Below, piece after piece: positions 7,494 through 19,399 of a stretch of 64,000 nucleotides of DNA. Every line of letters starts with the position of its first letter. Within the stretch, counting starts at the first letter, position 1. This stretch comes from Cellulomonas cellasea. GTDB taxonomy: Bacteria > Actinomycetota > Actinomycetes > Actinomycetales > Cellulomonadaceae. The translations under genes were made by a program, and so were the position numbers. The notes under the pieces were generated by a model. It was not told the origin of the DNA, did no database searches, and saw only the letters and a list, made by a program, of their open reading frames with translations. The DNA lies in contig NZ_BJLR01000001.1 of NCBI RefSeq assembly GCF_006538745.1, forward strand, positions 186,001 through 250,000, in the 5' to 3' direction.

Positions 7494-8978
7494 GTGAACC
7501 CTCGAGGACGCGTCCCGGCGCACGCCGCGCTCGTGGCGACGGGCCTCGCCATCGCCGCGACGTTCCTCGCGTCCAGCGGCGTCCTCCGGGCCTCGATGCT
7601 CGTGCTCGCGAGCGCGATCCCGCTGACGATCGTGCTGGTCCTGCTCGCGCGGCACCGGGTCCGGCGTGCGGCGTCGTGGACGCTGCTGTGCGCGGCGCTC
7701 GGCGTGCTGACGGTGAACGGCCTCGCGTGGGTCGTCGACGTGAGCGGTCAGGACGTCGATCCCGCCGAGCCCGGGCTGGTCGTCGACGTGACCCTGCCCA
7801 TCGGCTACCTGCTGCTCTTCGCGGCGGCGATCGCCATCCTGCTGCCGTTCGCGCGGCGCGACAGCGGCGGCCTGGTCGAGGCCGCGGTGCTGTGGCTCGC
7901 GTGCGCGAGCCTGCTGTGGACCGTCCTGGTGCACCCGGCGCTCGTGGCGACCGGTGCGCCCGTGGGCGTCCGGCTGTACACGCTGCTGCTCGTCGTCCTG
8001 GTCAGCGGGATCGGGGGCATGGTGCTCCGGGCGGCGCTCGTGCACCGCGCCGCCCGCCCGGCGCTGGTCTACGTGTGCACCTCGGTGCTGCTGACCCTCG
8101 TCGGGAACGTGGCGATCGTCCTGACCACCGACCCGGCGACCGGCCTGTACGCACCGTGGGTCGCGACTCTGTGGATCCTCGGCTACAGCTGCCTCGCCGC
8201 CGCCGCGGTGCACCCCACGCACGCGCGCGTGGCCGAGGGCGCCGAGCCGCCGAGCGACCGGCTGGGCCCCGCCCGGCTCGCGACGCTCGGCGTGGCGCTC
8301 GGCCTCAACCCGCTGCTCGCGGGGGTGCAGGAGGCGTTCCGGGGCGACGTCGACTGGCTGCTGCTGACCGTCGGCACGGCGCTGATCGTGCCGCTCGTCG
8401 TGGCCCGCATCGCGGGACTCGCCCGGCGCCAGGCCCGTGCCGAGCGCGCGCTCGCGCACCTCGCGACGCACGACGAGCTCACGGGCCTCGAGAACCGCCG
8501 CGCCGGGCTCGAGCAGCTGCAGCGCACGCTCGACCGGGTCGCGGACGGCCGGACCGCGGGGGTCACGGTCCTGTTCCTCGACGTCGACGGTCTCAAGGAC
8601 ATCAACGACACCTACGGGCACGGCGCGGGCGACGCCCTGATCACCGCGGTCGCCGAGCGCCTCGTCACGACCCTGGGGCCCGGGCCGCGCGTCGCCCGGT
8701 TCGGCGGGGACGAGTTCCTCGTGGTCGACGAGGGCGGCCCGGACACCGGTGACGTCGTCGCCCGCCTGCGCGCGTGCCTCGACCGCCCGGTGCCGTTCGG
8801 CGACCTCGTGCTCGGCACGGGCGCGTCGATCGGCGTCCACCACGTCCCCGCCGGGGTGCGCAGCACGACCGCCGAGGCCGTCGCGCAGGCCGACCAGCGC
8901 ATGTACGAGGACAAGCGCCGGCGCACGGGGGAACGCAGGGCGGAGCGCACGGGCGACCGGGCGGGCGTCGAGGCCTGA
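7494..8978 (+). CDS. Membrane-bound diguanylate cyclase
   Basis: A 494-residue protein predicted to make cyclic di-GMP from two GTP. About eight to ten transmembrane helices fill residues 10-305, a short helical linker follows (RRQARAERALAHLATHDELTGL begins the catalytic domain at about 320), and the GGDEF active site is FGGDEFLVV with GGDEF at 404-408. The usual RxxD inhibitory site, expected five residues before GGDEF, is not present (sequence GPGPRVAR), so product inhibition by that route is unlikely. The domain contains no EAL partner. The GTG start at 7494 is preceded by AGCAGGAC. The gene stands alone, followed by a short tandem duplication spanning its stop codon. Confidence 0.9.
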   Translation: MNPRGRVPAHAALVATGLAIAATFLASSGVLRASMLVLASAIPLTIVLVLLARHRVRRAASWTLLCAALGVLTVNGLAWVVDVSGQDVDPAEPGLVVDVTLPIGYLLLFAAAIAILLPFARRDSGGLVEAAVLWLACASLLWTVLVHPALVATGAPVGVRLYTLLLVVLVSGIGGMVLRAALVHRAARPALVYVCTSVLLTLVGNVAIVLTTDPATGLYAPWVATLWILGYSCLAAAAVHPTHARVAEGAEPPSDRLGPARLATLGVALGLNPLLAGVQEAFRGDVDWLLLTVGTALIVPLVVARIAGLARRQARAERALAHLATHDELTGLENRRAGLEQLQRTLDRVADGRTAGVTVLFLDVDGLKDINDTYGHGAGDALITAVAERLVTTLGPGPRVARFGGDEFLVVDEGGPDTGDVVARLRACLDRPVPFGDLVLGTGASIGVHHVPAGVRSTTAEAVAQADQRMYEDKRRRTGERRAERTGDRAGVEA

Positions 8979-9011
8979 GCACGCCGGCGTCGCCTGAGCA
9001 CGCCGACGTCG
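8974..9011 (+). repeat. 19-bp tandem duplication across the cyclase stop codon
   Basis: Two adjacent 19-bp units, 8974-8992 and 8993-9011, begin CCTGAGCACGCCG and differ at one position. The first contains the TGA stop of the diguanylate cyclase (8976-8978); the second repeats it downstream. Confidence 0.85.
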
Positions 9012-9084
9012 GAGCCCGGTGGCGTCGACGCCCCGGGTGGCCCGCTCGCTCCCCCCGACCGCCCGGCGCGTCAGGCGCGGGCGC

Positions 9085-10722
<1,638 letters not shown>

Positions 10723-10917
10723 GGGGCCAAGGATAGGCGGCGCACCGCCCGCTCCGGACGCCGGTCCGCGGGTTCGCGTCGCCGTGGCCGGTCGGCTGCC
10801 GGGCGGCTGCTGGGCCGTCGCCGGGCGGCCGCTGGACCGCCGCCGGACGGCTCCCGGGCGGCTGCGGTCGACCGCGCGTGCCTGCGCACGCGTCTTCACG
10901 TGCGGCTGCCCGGGTGC

Positions 10918-11619
10918 CTACCGGGCGTCGGCCGCGGCCGTGGTCGTGGCGGCGGCGTGCGCGGCGACGAGGCTCGCGCGCAGCCGCTCGGCGACGCCCC
11001 GGGGGTCCGGCGCGTGGGTGAGCGCCCGGACGACGACGACCCGGTGCGCCCCGGCGGCGACGACCTCGTCGAGCAGCGCCTCGTCGACCCCGCCGATCGC
11101 GAACCACGGCGTCGCCGGTGCGGTGTCGGCGACCGCGCGGACCGCGCCGAGGCCGACCGGCTCGCGGCCCGGCTTCGTCGGGGTCGCGAGCACCGGCCCG
11201 ACGCAGAAGTAGTCGACCTCGGGGTCGGCGTCGGCCCCCGCGGCCTGGTCGCCGCCGCCCGACGAGCGCCCGAGCAGCACACCGGGACCGACGACCTCGC
11301 GGGCCACCGCGACGGGAAGGTCCCGCTGGCCGGTGTGCAGCACGTCCGCGCGCAGCGCCCGGGCCAGGTCCGCCCGGTCGTTGACCGCGAACAGCGCGCC
11401 GTGCTCGTGCGCGACGTCCCGCACGAGCGCCCCGAGGGCGAGCTCGTCGGCGACGTCGAGCGTGCGGTCACGGAGCTGGACCACGTCCACGCCGCCCGCG
11501 AGCACCTCGTGCAGGAACGGCTCGAGGTCGCCGCGCTCGCGTCGGGCGTCGGTGCACAGGTACACGTGGGCGTCGGCGAGCCGGGCGCGCAGCCGAACCC
11601 GGGCCTGGACATCGGACAT
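10918..11619 (-). CDS. thiE: Thiamine-phosphate synthase
   Basis: Joins hydroxymethylpyrimidine pyrophosphate to thiazole phosphate to give thiamine monophosphate. The 233-residue TIM-barrel protein shows the family landmarks: VQLRDRTL after strand 2, [26 protein letters not shown] (nucleotide and metal-binding loop; read as NDRADLA then HTGQRDLP), [16 protein letters not shown] and FAIGGVDEA. The start ATG at 11619 gives [24 protein letters not shown], which aligns with known N-termini; the longer open frame upstream runs antisense through thiO. It is divergent from the riboswitch-controlled thiOSG cluster, 24 bp from the start of the riboswitch. A low-complexity Ala/Thr tail ([11 protein letters not shown]) ends the protein. 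Confidence 0.93.
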   Translation of the reverse strand: MSDVQARVRLRARLADAHVYLCTDARRERGDLEPFLHEVLAGGVDVVQLRDRTLDVADELALGALVRDVAHEHGALFAVNDRADLARALRADVLHTGQRDLPVAVAREVVGPGVLLGRSSGGGDQAAGADADPEVDYFCVGPVLATPTKPGREPVGLGAVRAVADTAPATPWFAIGGVDEALLDEVVAAGAHRVVVVRALTHAPDPRGVAERLRASLVAAHAAATTTAAADAR

Positions 11620-11643
11620 GCCGGGCAGCGTAGTCTGACCGCC

Positions 11644-11730
11644 GCACGGGAGCCCCGCACGAGAGCGGGGCTGAGAGGGCGTCGCAGCCGACCGTCGAAC
11701 CTGATCTGGGTCATGCCAGCGAAGGGAGCA
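11644..11730 (+). ncRNA. TPP riboswitch (THI element)
   Basis: The leader of thiO contains the conserved THI-box sequences: GGGGCTGAGAGGG around 11667-11679 (CTGAGA at 11671-11676), CCTGATCTGG at 11700-11709, and ATGCCAGCGAAGGGAG at 11713-11728. The last block also contains the AAGGGAG ribosome site for the ATG at 11737, so binding of thiamine pyrophosphate can be expected to hide it and block translation. This mode is known for TPP riboswitches in actinobacteria; here it is inferred from the overlap. Confidence 0.95.
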
Positions 11731-11736
11731 CGCGCG

Positions 11737-14350
<2,614 letters not shown>

Positions 14351-14453
14351 GCGGCAGCGGATCCCCGCGGTCGTGCGGTGGGCCCGGCTCCGGGAGCGGT
14401 CGGAGGCGGCGTGTCCCCGGACCCGCCGCTCCGGCGCCGCGGGGCCGGGTGCG

Positions 14454-15692
14454 TCAGTACCGCGGGAGCGTCGGGTCGACGTCCGCGACCCACGCGAGCA
14501 CGCCGCCCGTGACCTGCACGACGTTGCTGCGGCCCGCGGCGTGGGCCGCCTCGACGACGCGCTGCGAGCGCGCACCGGACTTGCAGTAGACCGCGACCAG
14601 GCGGTCGCGCGGGAGCCCGTCGAAGGGGTCGTCGACGGCGCCGTCCGCCCCCGGCAGCACGGGCCGCGCGGGCCGCAGCAGCGTCCCCGCCGGCCGCAGC
14701 ACCGACCCGGGGATCGCGACGACTGCCCGCTCGTGCTCCTCGCGCACGTCGAGCACGAACGGCGGCGCCGGCGAGTCGAGCAGGTCGCGCAGCTGCAGCG
14801 CGGAGATCGCGGTGCTCGCGGACGTGGACCCGGCGGACCCGCCCGGCGGCACCGCGCAGACGTCGGCGTCCGGCTCGGCGACCTCCGTGACCGGGCGGCG
14901 CGTCGGGTCTGCGGCGACCCGCAGCTCGCGCCAGCGCACGTCCGCCGCATCGTACAGCGCGAGGCGACCGAGCAGCGAGCGGCCCACGCCGGTGACCAGC
15001 TTGACGGCCTCGCTGACCATGACGGAGCCGATCGTCGCGCACAGCGCCCCGAGCACGCCGCCCTCGGCGCACGTCGGCACGGTCCCGGGCGCGGGCGCCT
15101 CGGGGAACAGGTCGCGGTACGTCACGGGCTCGAGGCCCGCGGGCGGCGCGGACCAGAACACGCTGACCTGGCCCTGGAACCGGTCGAGCGCGCCCCACAC
15201 GTGCGGGACCCCCGCGATCGCGGTCGCGTCGCTCACGAGGTAGCGGGTCGCGAAGTTGTCCGAGCCGTCGAGCACGAGGTCGTAGCGCGAGACGAGCTCG
15301 AGCGCGTTCGCGGCGGTCAGGCGCACGGGGTGGGCCTCGACGGTGACGTCGGGGTTCGCGGCGAGCACGGCCTCGCGCGCGGAGTCGACCTTGCGCCGGC
15401 CCACGTCGGCGCGCGCGTGCAGGACCTGGCGCTGGAGGTTCGTCTCGTCGACCACGTCGTCGTCGACGACCCCGAGCGTGCCGACCCCGGCCGCGGCGAG
15501 GTAGAGCAGCGCGGGACTGCCGAGCCCGCCCGCGCCGACGACGAGCACGCGTGCGGCGGCGAGGCGGCGCTGCCCGAGCACACCGATGCCGGGCAGGCTC
15601 AGGTGCCGGGCGTAGCGGGCGGCGGTCGCGGGGTCGAGCTCGGGACCGGGCTCGACGAGCGGCAGGGAACCGGTGCGGGCGACGACGCTCAT
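14454..15692 (-). CDS. ThiF/MoeB-type adenylyltransferase with C-terminal rhodanese domain (MoeZ-like)
   Basis: Activates the C-terminal glycine of a small sulfur carrier (ThiS, MoaD or CysO) by adenylation and passes it sulfur. The 412-residue protein has an E1-like domain (VLVVGAGGLGSPALLYLAAAG at 49-69; DETNLQRQVLH; active Cys208 in TCAEGG) and a rhodanese domain (about 295-405, catalytic Cys370 in CKSGARS). The paired CxxC motifs that bind zinc in most MoeB/MoeZ proteins are absent: the usual CYRCL position reads TYRDL, and the second site reads RELRVAADPTRRP. It is convergent with thiG, so ThiS is a likely client. It overlaps the upstream gene by ATGA. Confidence 0.88.
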   Translation of the reverse strand: MSVVARTGSLPLVEPGPELDPATAARYARHLSLPGIGVLGQRRLAAARVLVVGAGGLGSPALLYLAAAGVGTLGVVDDDVVDETNLQRQVLHARADVGRRKVDSAREAVLAANPDVTVEAHPVRLTAANALELVSRYDLVLDGSDNFATRYLVSDATAIAGVPHVWGALDRFQGQVSVFWSAPPAGLEPVTYRDLFPEAPAPGTVPTCAEGGVLGALCATIGSVMVSEAVKLVTGVGRSLLGRLALYDAADVRWRELRVAADPTRRPVTEVAEPDADVCAVPPGGSAGSTSASTAISALQLRDLLDSPAPPFVLDVREEHERAVVAIPGSVLRPAGTLLRPARPVLPGADGAVDDPFDGLPRDRLVAVYCKSGARSQRVVEAAHAAGRSNVVQVTGGVLAWVADVDPTLPRY

Positions 15693-16129
15693 CAGGCCCC
15701 CGCCCCCGCCCGCGTCACGGCGATCGCGAGCGTCACGGGGGCCATGAGCGCCGCGACGAGCGGCAGGTAGACCACCAGGGCGTTCGGCTCGAGGTCGGGG
15801 CGGTCGAGGTAGAGCCGGTGCGGGTCGCGCGGGTGCTGCACGACGGGCACGACCTGACCGACGGCGTACGAGCCGGCCGGGATCTTCTGGGACACCTGCA
15901 CGCCGCGGGGCACCTCTGCGGTCGCGACGGTCACGAACTCGGTCGGGCGCTCCGTGACCGACTTGCGCTGCAGCAGCGTCATGGGTCGGACCTCCACGAC
16001 GACCGCGGTGCCGCGGAGCCCGCGCGTGAAGGCCCGGTGCCGGCTGATCCGCCACGCGAACACCGCGAGGCACGCGACCACGAACACCACGACGACGAGC
16101 CCGAGGAGCAGGACCCGGGCGCCGCTCAC
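15692..16129 (-). CDS. DUF3592-like membrane protein
   Basis: A 145-residue protein with one N-terminal helix (VLLLGLVVVVFVVACLAVFAW), a 70-residue soluble segment (RGLRGTAVVVEVRPM...YAVGQVVPVVQHPRDPHRLYLDRP) and one C-terminal helix (VVYLPLVAALMAPVTLAIAV). The middle part, with GTAVVVEV and YxVGQxVPVxxxP, is typical of DUF3592 proteins. Its stop overlaps the start of the MoeZ-like gene by ATGA, so the two are translationally coupled, although it is unclear why. Function unknown. Confidence 0.72.
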   Translation of the reverse strand: MSGARVLLLGLVVVVFVVACLAVFAWRISRHRAFTRGLRGTAVVVEVRPMTLLQRKSVTERPTEFVTVATAEVPRGVQVSQKIPAGSYAVGQVVPVVQHPRDPHRLYLDRPDLEPNALVVYLPLVAALMAPVTLAIAVTRAGAGA

Positions 16130-16217
16130 CCGCGCACCCCCGCGTCGCAGGGGTGGGTGGGTGCGGGCGGCGGCGCGGCAGGGGACACGCGGCCAGGGTA
16201 GATCGTCACCGAGGGCG

Positions 16218-17318
16218 TCAGCCGGTGATGACCGCGTCCACGCGGAAGACGCCCAGGCCGCCCGGGATGGAGAACGGCGGCGGCGGGGCCGGCGTGACCG
16301 GCGGCGGGGTCACACCCGGCGTCGGGGTGACGGTCGGTGTGGGGGTCGGCGTGGGGGTCGGCAGCGGCGCGGGCGTCGTGACGCACGTGCCGCCGATCAG
16401 GTAGCCGAGCCGCCCGCCCGAGCGACACAGCCCGCTGCGGAACTCGAGCGCCGCGGACGCGGTCGACTCGACCTGACGGCCGGTCTGGGGGACCGTGTCG
16501 TCGTTGCGCACGCGGACCCGGACCTCGGCGCGGGCCACGTCGATGTCGAGGTCGAGGAGCGTCGCGTCGTTGCGATCCGCGAACTTCGCCGCCTCGGCCT
16601 CCATGGCGCCCGCCGGGACCAGCGCGCTCAGCGGGGTCCCCGCGAGCGACCAGAACGACGCGTGCTGCGACGCGGACGCGCGCGGCAGGTAGAAGCCCTC
16701 GAGCTCCCGCTCCCACTCCTGCACGGCCGCGAGCGCGGCGGCGTCGGCGGCGGTCGTCGCCTCGCGCCGGTCGTTCGTGCCCGAGCCGATGACCACGATC
16801 GCGAGCAGCGTGACGAACACGAGCGCGACGGTCGCGGGCACGAGGAACATGTTGACGCTCCCCCGGTCGTCGGCCGCGACCCGGTAGCGCAAAGGCACGG
16901 TCATCGCCTCGCCGGGAGTCACGAACATCGCCCCGAGCAGCCCGAACGCGACCCACTCGACGAGCGCCACGACGACGTCCCAGCCGATCGCCGGCAGGCC
17001 CATGAGCACCAGCGCAGCGACCCCGAACGTCGTCTGCAGGCCCCACGCGAGCACCGCGGCGACGACGATCGTCGGGATGATGTCCGTGCGGTTCGCGAGG
17101 CCGCGCCGGCTGCGCACCGCGCGCGTCACGACGGCCCCGATGAAGGTCAGCCGCACCGCGGTCAGCACGTGCCCCGTCGCGGTCAGCGTCGTGGGGTCGA
17201 GCGTCGCGAGCACCTCCTCGAGCGCCGGCACGATGAGCCAGTACACGGCGGCGTACGTCACGAGGTCGAGCAGGACGAACAGCCCCACCCCGCGCAGGTC
17301 GACCGAGCGTGCGGTCAT
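16218..17318 (-). CDS. TadG-like Flp pilus protein fused to four N-terminal membrane helices
   Basis: A 366-residue protein at the end of the Tad locus. Residues 1-135 hold about four transmembrane helices. Then comes DRGSVNMFLVPATVALVFVTLL (152-172), the Tad-type single helix, followed by DAAALAAVQEWERELEGFY (192 on), the usual TadG-like signature. A globular part (200-310) and a Pro/Thr repeat region (about 318-350, PTPTPTPTVTPTPG) lead to the end. TadG proteins normally have only the single helix. The prepilin-like position G153 lacks the Glu at +5 (Phe158), so processing by prepilin peptidase is not expected. A minor structural or anchoring role in the pilus is inferred. Confidence 0.75.
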   Translation of the reverse strand: MTARSVDLRGVGLFVLLDLVTYAAVYWLIVPALEEVLATLDPTTLTATGHVLTAVRLTFIGAVVTRAVRSRRGLANRTDIIPTIVVAAVLAWGLQTTFGVAALVLMGLPAIGWDVVVALVEWVAFGLLGAMFVTPGEAMTVPLRYRVAADDRGSVNMFLVPATVALVFVTLLAIVVIGSGTNDRREATTAADAAALAAVQEWERELEGFYLPRASASQHASFWSLAGTPLSALVPAGAMEAEAAKFADRNDATLLDLDIDVARAEVRVRVRNDDTVPQTGRQVESTASAALEFRSGLCRSGGRLGYLIGGTCVTTPAPLPTPTPTPTPTVTPTPGVTPPPVTPAPPPPFSIPGGLGVFRVDAVITG

Positions 17319-17370
17319 GTGGATCCGTCCTCTCCGTGGACCGCTGCGGCATCCGTGCCGAGCGTGACCG

Positions 17371-17985
17371 TCAGTCCTTGAGCGTGAGCGTGCGCAGCGC
17401 GTCGTAGCCGGGCGAGGACAGGAGCTCGCCCTGCGGCGCCTCCGTCGACACGGCCACGAGGTACGTCTCGGCCTCGTTGTGCGTGGTCACGAGCAGCCCG
17501 TCGAGCGGCTCCGCACCCTCGAGCGTGATCGTGTACGTCGCGGCGACCGCGTACGGCACGGCCGACCAGGTCGCGGGGACCCGCTCGAGGTCGTCCACGA
17601 CCCCGCTCGCGCCGAGCTGGGCCGCGGCCGCGGCGGAGGCGGCGTCGACGGCGTCCGGGTTGGCGGGCTCCTGCGGCGTGACCGTGACGATCACCGCGGC
17701 GCGCGGCGCACCGGCCGCACGGAGCTGGATGCTCGTGCCCTCGCCGGCCGGCGTCGCGGACGCGGTCATGCCCTCGGGCACCGCGATGCTCAGCACGTCG
17801 TCGCTGTACGTCTCGCCGCCGCCGAGGTCGTCGAGCGCCTCGATCTCGAGCGCGTCGCCCTCGGGCGCGATCTCCGTGCGCCCGCTCTCGTCGTCGCCCG
17901 CCGGCTCCTCGCCCCGCGAGCACCCCGCGAGGGCGAGCGCCGCCCCGAGGCACACGACCGCTGCTGTCGTCCTCACACCGCGCAT
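17371..17985 (-). CDS. Secreted lipoprotein of the Tad locus
   Basis: A 204-residue lipoprotein: MRGVRTTAAVVCLGAALALAGC gives a lipobox LAGC with the modified Cys at 22, followed by an acidic linker (RGEEPAGDDESGR). The remaining 170 residues form a mixed alpha/beta domain with a pattern (YSDDVLSIAVPEGM...VIVTVTPQ...YLVAVSTEA) like small surface lipoproteins of the PsbP/LpqN type; this is a weak resemblance. The start overlaps the large pilin-like gene by 13 bp; an alternative ATG at 18003 would add six residues before the signal peptide. It probably sits on the outer face of the membrane and helps pilus assembly or stability; inferred from position only. Confidence 0.75.
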   Translation of the reverse strand: MRGVRTTAAVVCLGAALALAGCSRGEEPAGDDESGRTEIAPEGDALEIEALDDLGGGETYSDDVLSIAVPEGMTASATPAGEGTSIQLRAAGAPRAAVIVTVTPQEPANPDAVDAASAAAAAQLGASGVVDDLERVPATWSAVPYAVAATYTITLEGAEPLDGLLVTTHNEAETYLVAVSTEAPQGELLSSPGYDALRTLTLKD

Positions 17986-19376
17986 GCTGCCCACTCCTGC
18001 CATCCGTTCGCTCCGAGGTAGTACGCGCCCGTCGACTCCGAGGTCGCGGTCGAGGCGCCGAGGCTGAAGGACAGCCCACCGATCGCCGGGGCCTCGAGCC
18101 CGAGCGCCGCGTCGACGAGGTTCGACGAGTTCACGTCGAGGAACTGCGCCGTGACGTCCCCGTTCGCCGCAGCCTGCTGCATGATCATCGGGATCGCGAC
18201 GGCCGGGACCATCGAGGTGCCGCCCGGCGCGGCGGCGATCGCGCCGAGCCCGCCGAGCGCCGCCGTGACCTGCGCGCGGTTGGCGTCGGTGACCGGGACC
18301 GTCGCCTTGAGCTGCACGCCCTTGCCGCCGCCACCCTGGAGCGGGATGCCGGCGAGCGCCGTCAGCGAGCCGGCCCCCTCGGCGGTCGCGGCGCCGTCGA
18401 AGGACACCTCGGAGATCTGGTTGTTCTTGTCGAGCGTCGTCGCGACGACGAGCTCGATGCCCGCCGAGCCCTCGCCGCCCGCACCCCAGTTGCCGTCCGT
18501 CGCGGACAGGCCGAGCTGGGCGGCGGCCTCGCCGTCGAGCGTGATCTTGTTGTAGACGGTCGTGGTGCCCTTGTCGTGGTCGAACTTCACGCCGAGCGCG
18601 TTCGCGTAGTCGAGCGAGGCGTTGCCGCCGGCCACGATGGCGCCGGCCGACGCCGAGCCGTTGGCGCTGATCCCGCCCTCGTAGTACGACACGTTGGGCG
18701 CCGGAGGCTCGTAGTCGTACCCGGTCGCCTTGTTCCACAGCCAGTTCAGCACCTCGACCGAGGCGCCGCTGCCGGGGATGAGGGCGTTCGACACCGACTT
18801 GGCGCCCTCCTTCGCCACGGTGCGCTCGACCCAGTTCGTGAACTCGTCGGCCTCCTCCTTGCTGTCGAACGAGTACTCGACGCCCGCCCCGGCGAACACC
18901 CCGCCCGAGACCGAGGCCTCCGCGCCCAGCTCGCCGCCGTAGTCGCCGATCCGCAACGTGCCCTGCGCCTCGCCGGCGCTCAGGGACGCGTCCGCGCCGA
19001 GCTCGCCGCCGACCGTCACCTTGTACGTGCCGTCGCTCAGCCGCTCGACCGACATGTCGCCGCTCGACCCGAGCGAGATGAAGGAGATGCTGACGCCGCC
19101 CTCGATGTGCGTGTCGTCGGTCCGCACGGTGCACGGCTCGTCGGGGGGCAGGTCGTCCTGCGCGCCGGTGTCGCTGCCGCACGTCGTGCCGATCGCGGCG
19201 CAGAGCCGGGCCCCGATCTGGTTGCCCAGGGGCGTCGCGACCATGAGCAGCGAGCCGACGATCAGGGCGACGAACATCGTCGCGCCGAGGTACTCGAGCG
19301 AGCCGGCGCCGTCGTCGGGCGAGGCGGCCGCACGCCTCCAGAGCGAGGTCCGCGCGGTGCGGTGGGATCGGGACAT
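17973..19376 (-). CDS. Very large pilin-like protein
   Basis: A 467-residue protein starting MSRSHRTARTSLWRR with GGAGG upstream. Residues 20-47 copy the Flp pilin signal: DDG (G23) then AGSLEYLGATMFVALIVGSLLM (shown in two parts in its family as G|AGSLEY), with Glu28 at +5 of the predicted prepilin-peptidase site. Unlike Flp pilins, which have 50-75 residues, it continues with about 410 residues of Gly/Ala/Ser-rich, beta-type sequence (GGELGADASLSAGEAQG, GGNASLDYANALGVKFD) with two Cys pairs near the start and a final Cys. No known domain was recognised. It lies two genes after the Flp pilin, so a minor pilin or tip adhesin exported and assembled by the same machine is likely. Confidence 0.78.
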   Translation of the reverse strand: MSRSHRTARTSLWRRAAASPDDGAGSLEYLGATMFVALIVGSLLMVATPLGNQIGARLCAAIGTTCGSDTGAQDDLPPDEPCTVRTDDTHIEGGVSISFISLGSSGDMSVERLSDGTYKVTVGGELGADASLSAGEAQGTLRIGDYGGELGAEASVSGGVFAGAGVEYSFDSKEEADEFTNWVERTVAKEGAKSVSNALIPGSGASVEVLNWLWNKATGYDYEPPAPNVSYYEGGISANGSASAGAIVAGGNASLDYANALGVKFDHDKGTTTVYNKITLDGEAAAQLGLSATDGNWGAGGEGSAGIELVVATTLDKNNQISEVSFDGAATAEGAGSLTALAGIPLQGGGGKGVQLKATVPVTDANRAQVTAALGGLGAIAAAPGGTSMVPAVAIPMIMQQAAANGDVTAQFLDVNSSNLVDAALGLEAPAIGGLSFSLGASTATSESTGAYYLGANGWQEWAACAV

Positions 19377-19399
19377 GCGGGACCTCCGGCGGACGTGGA

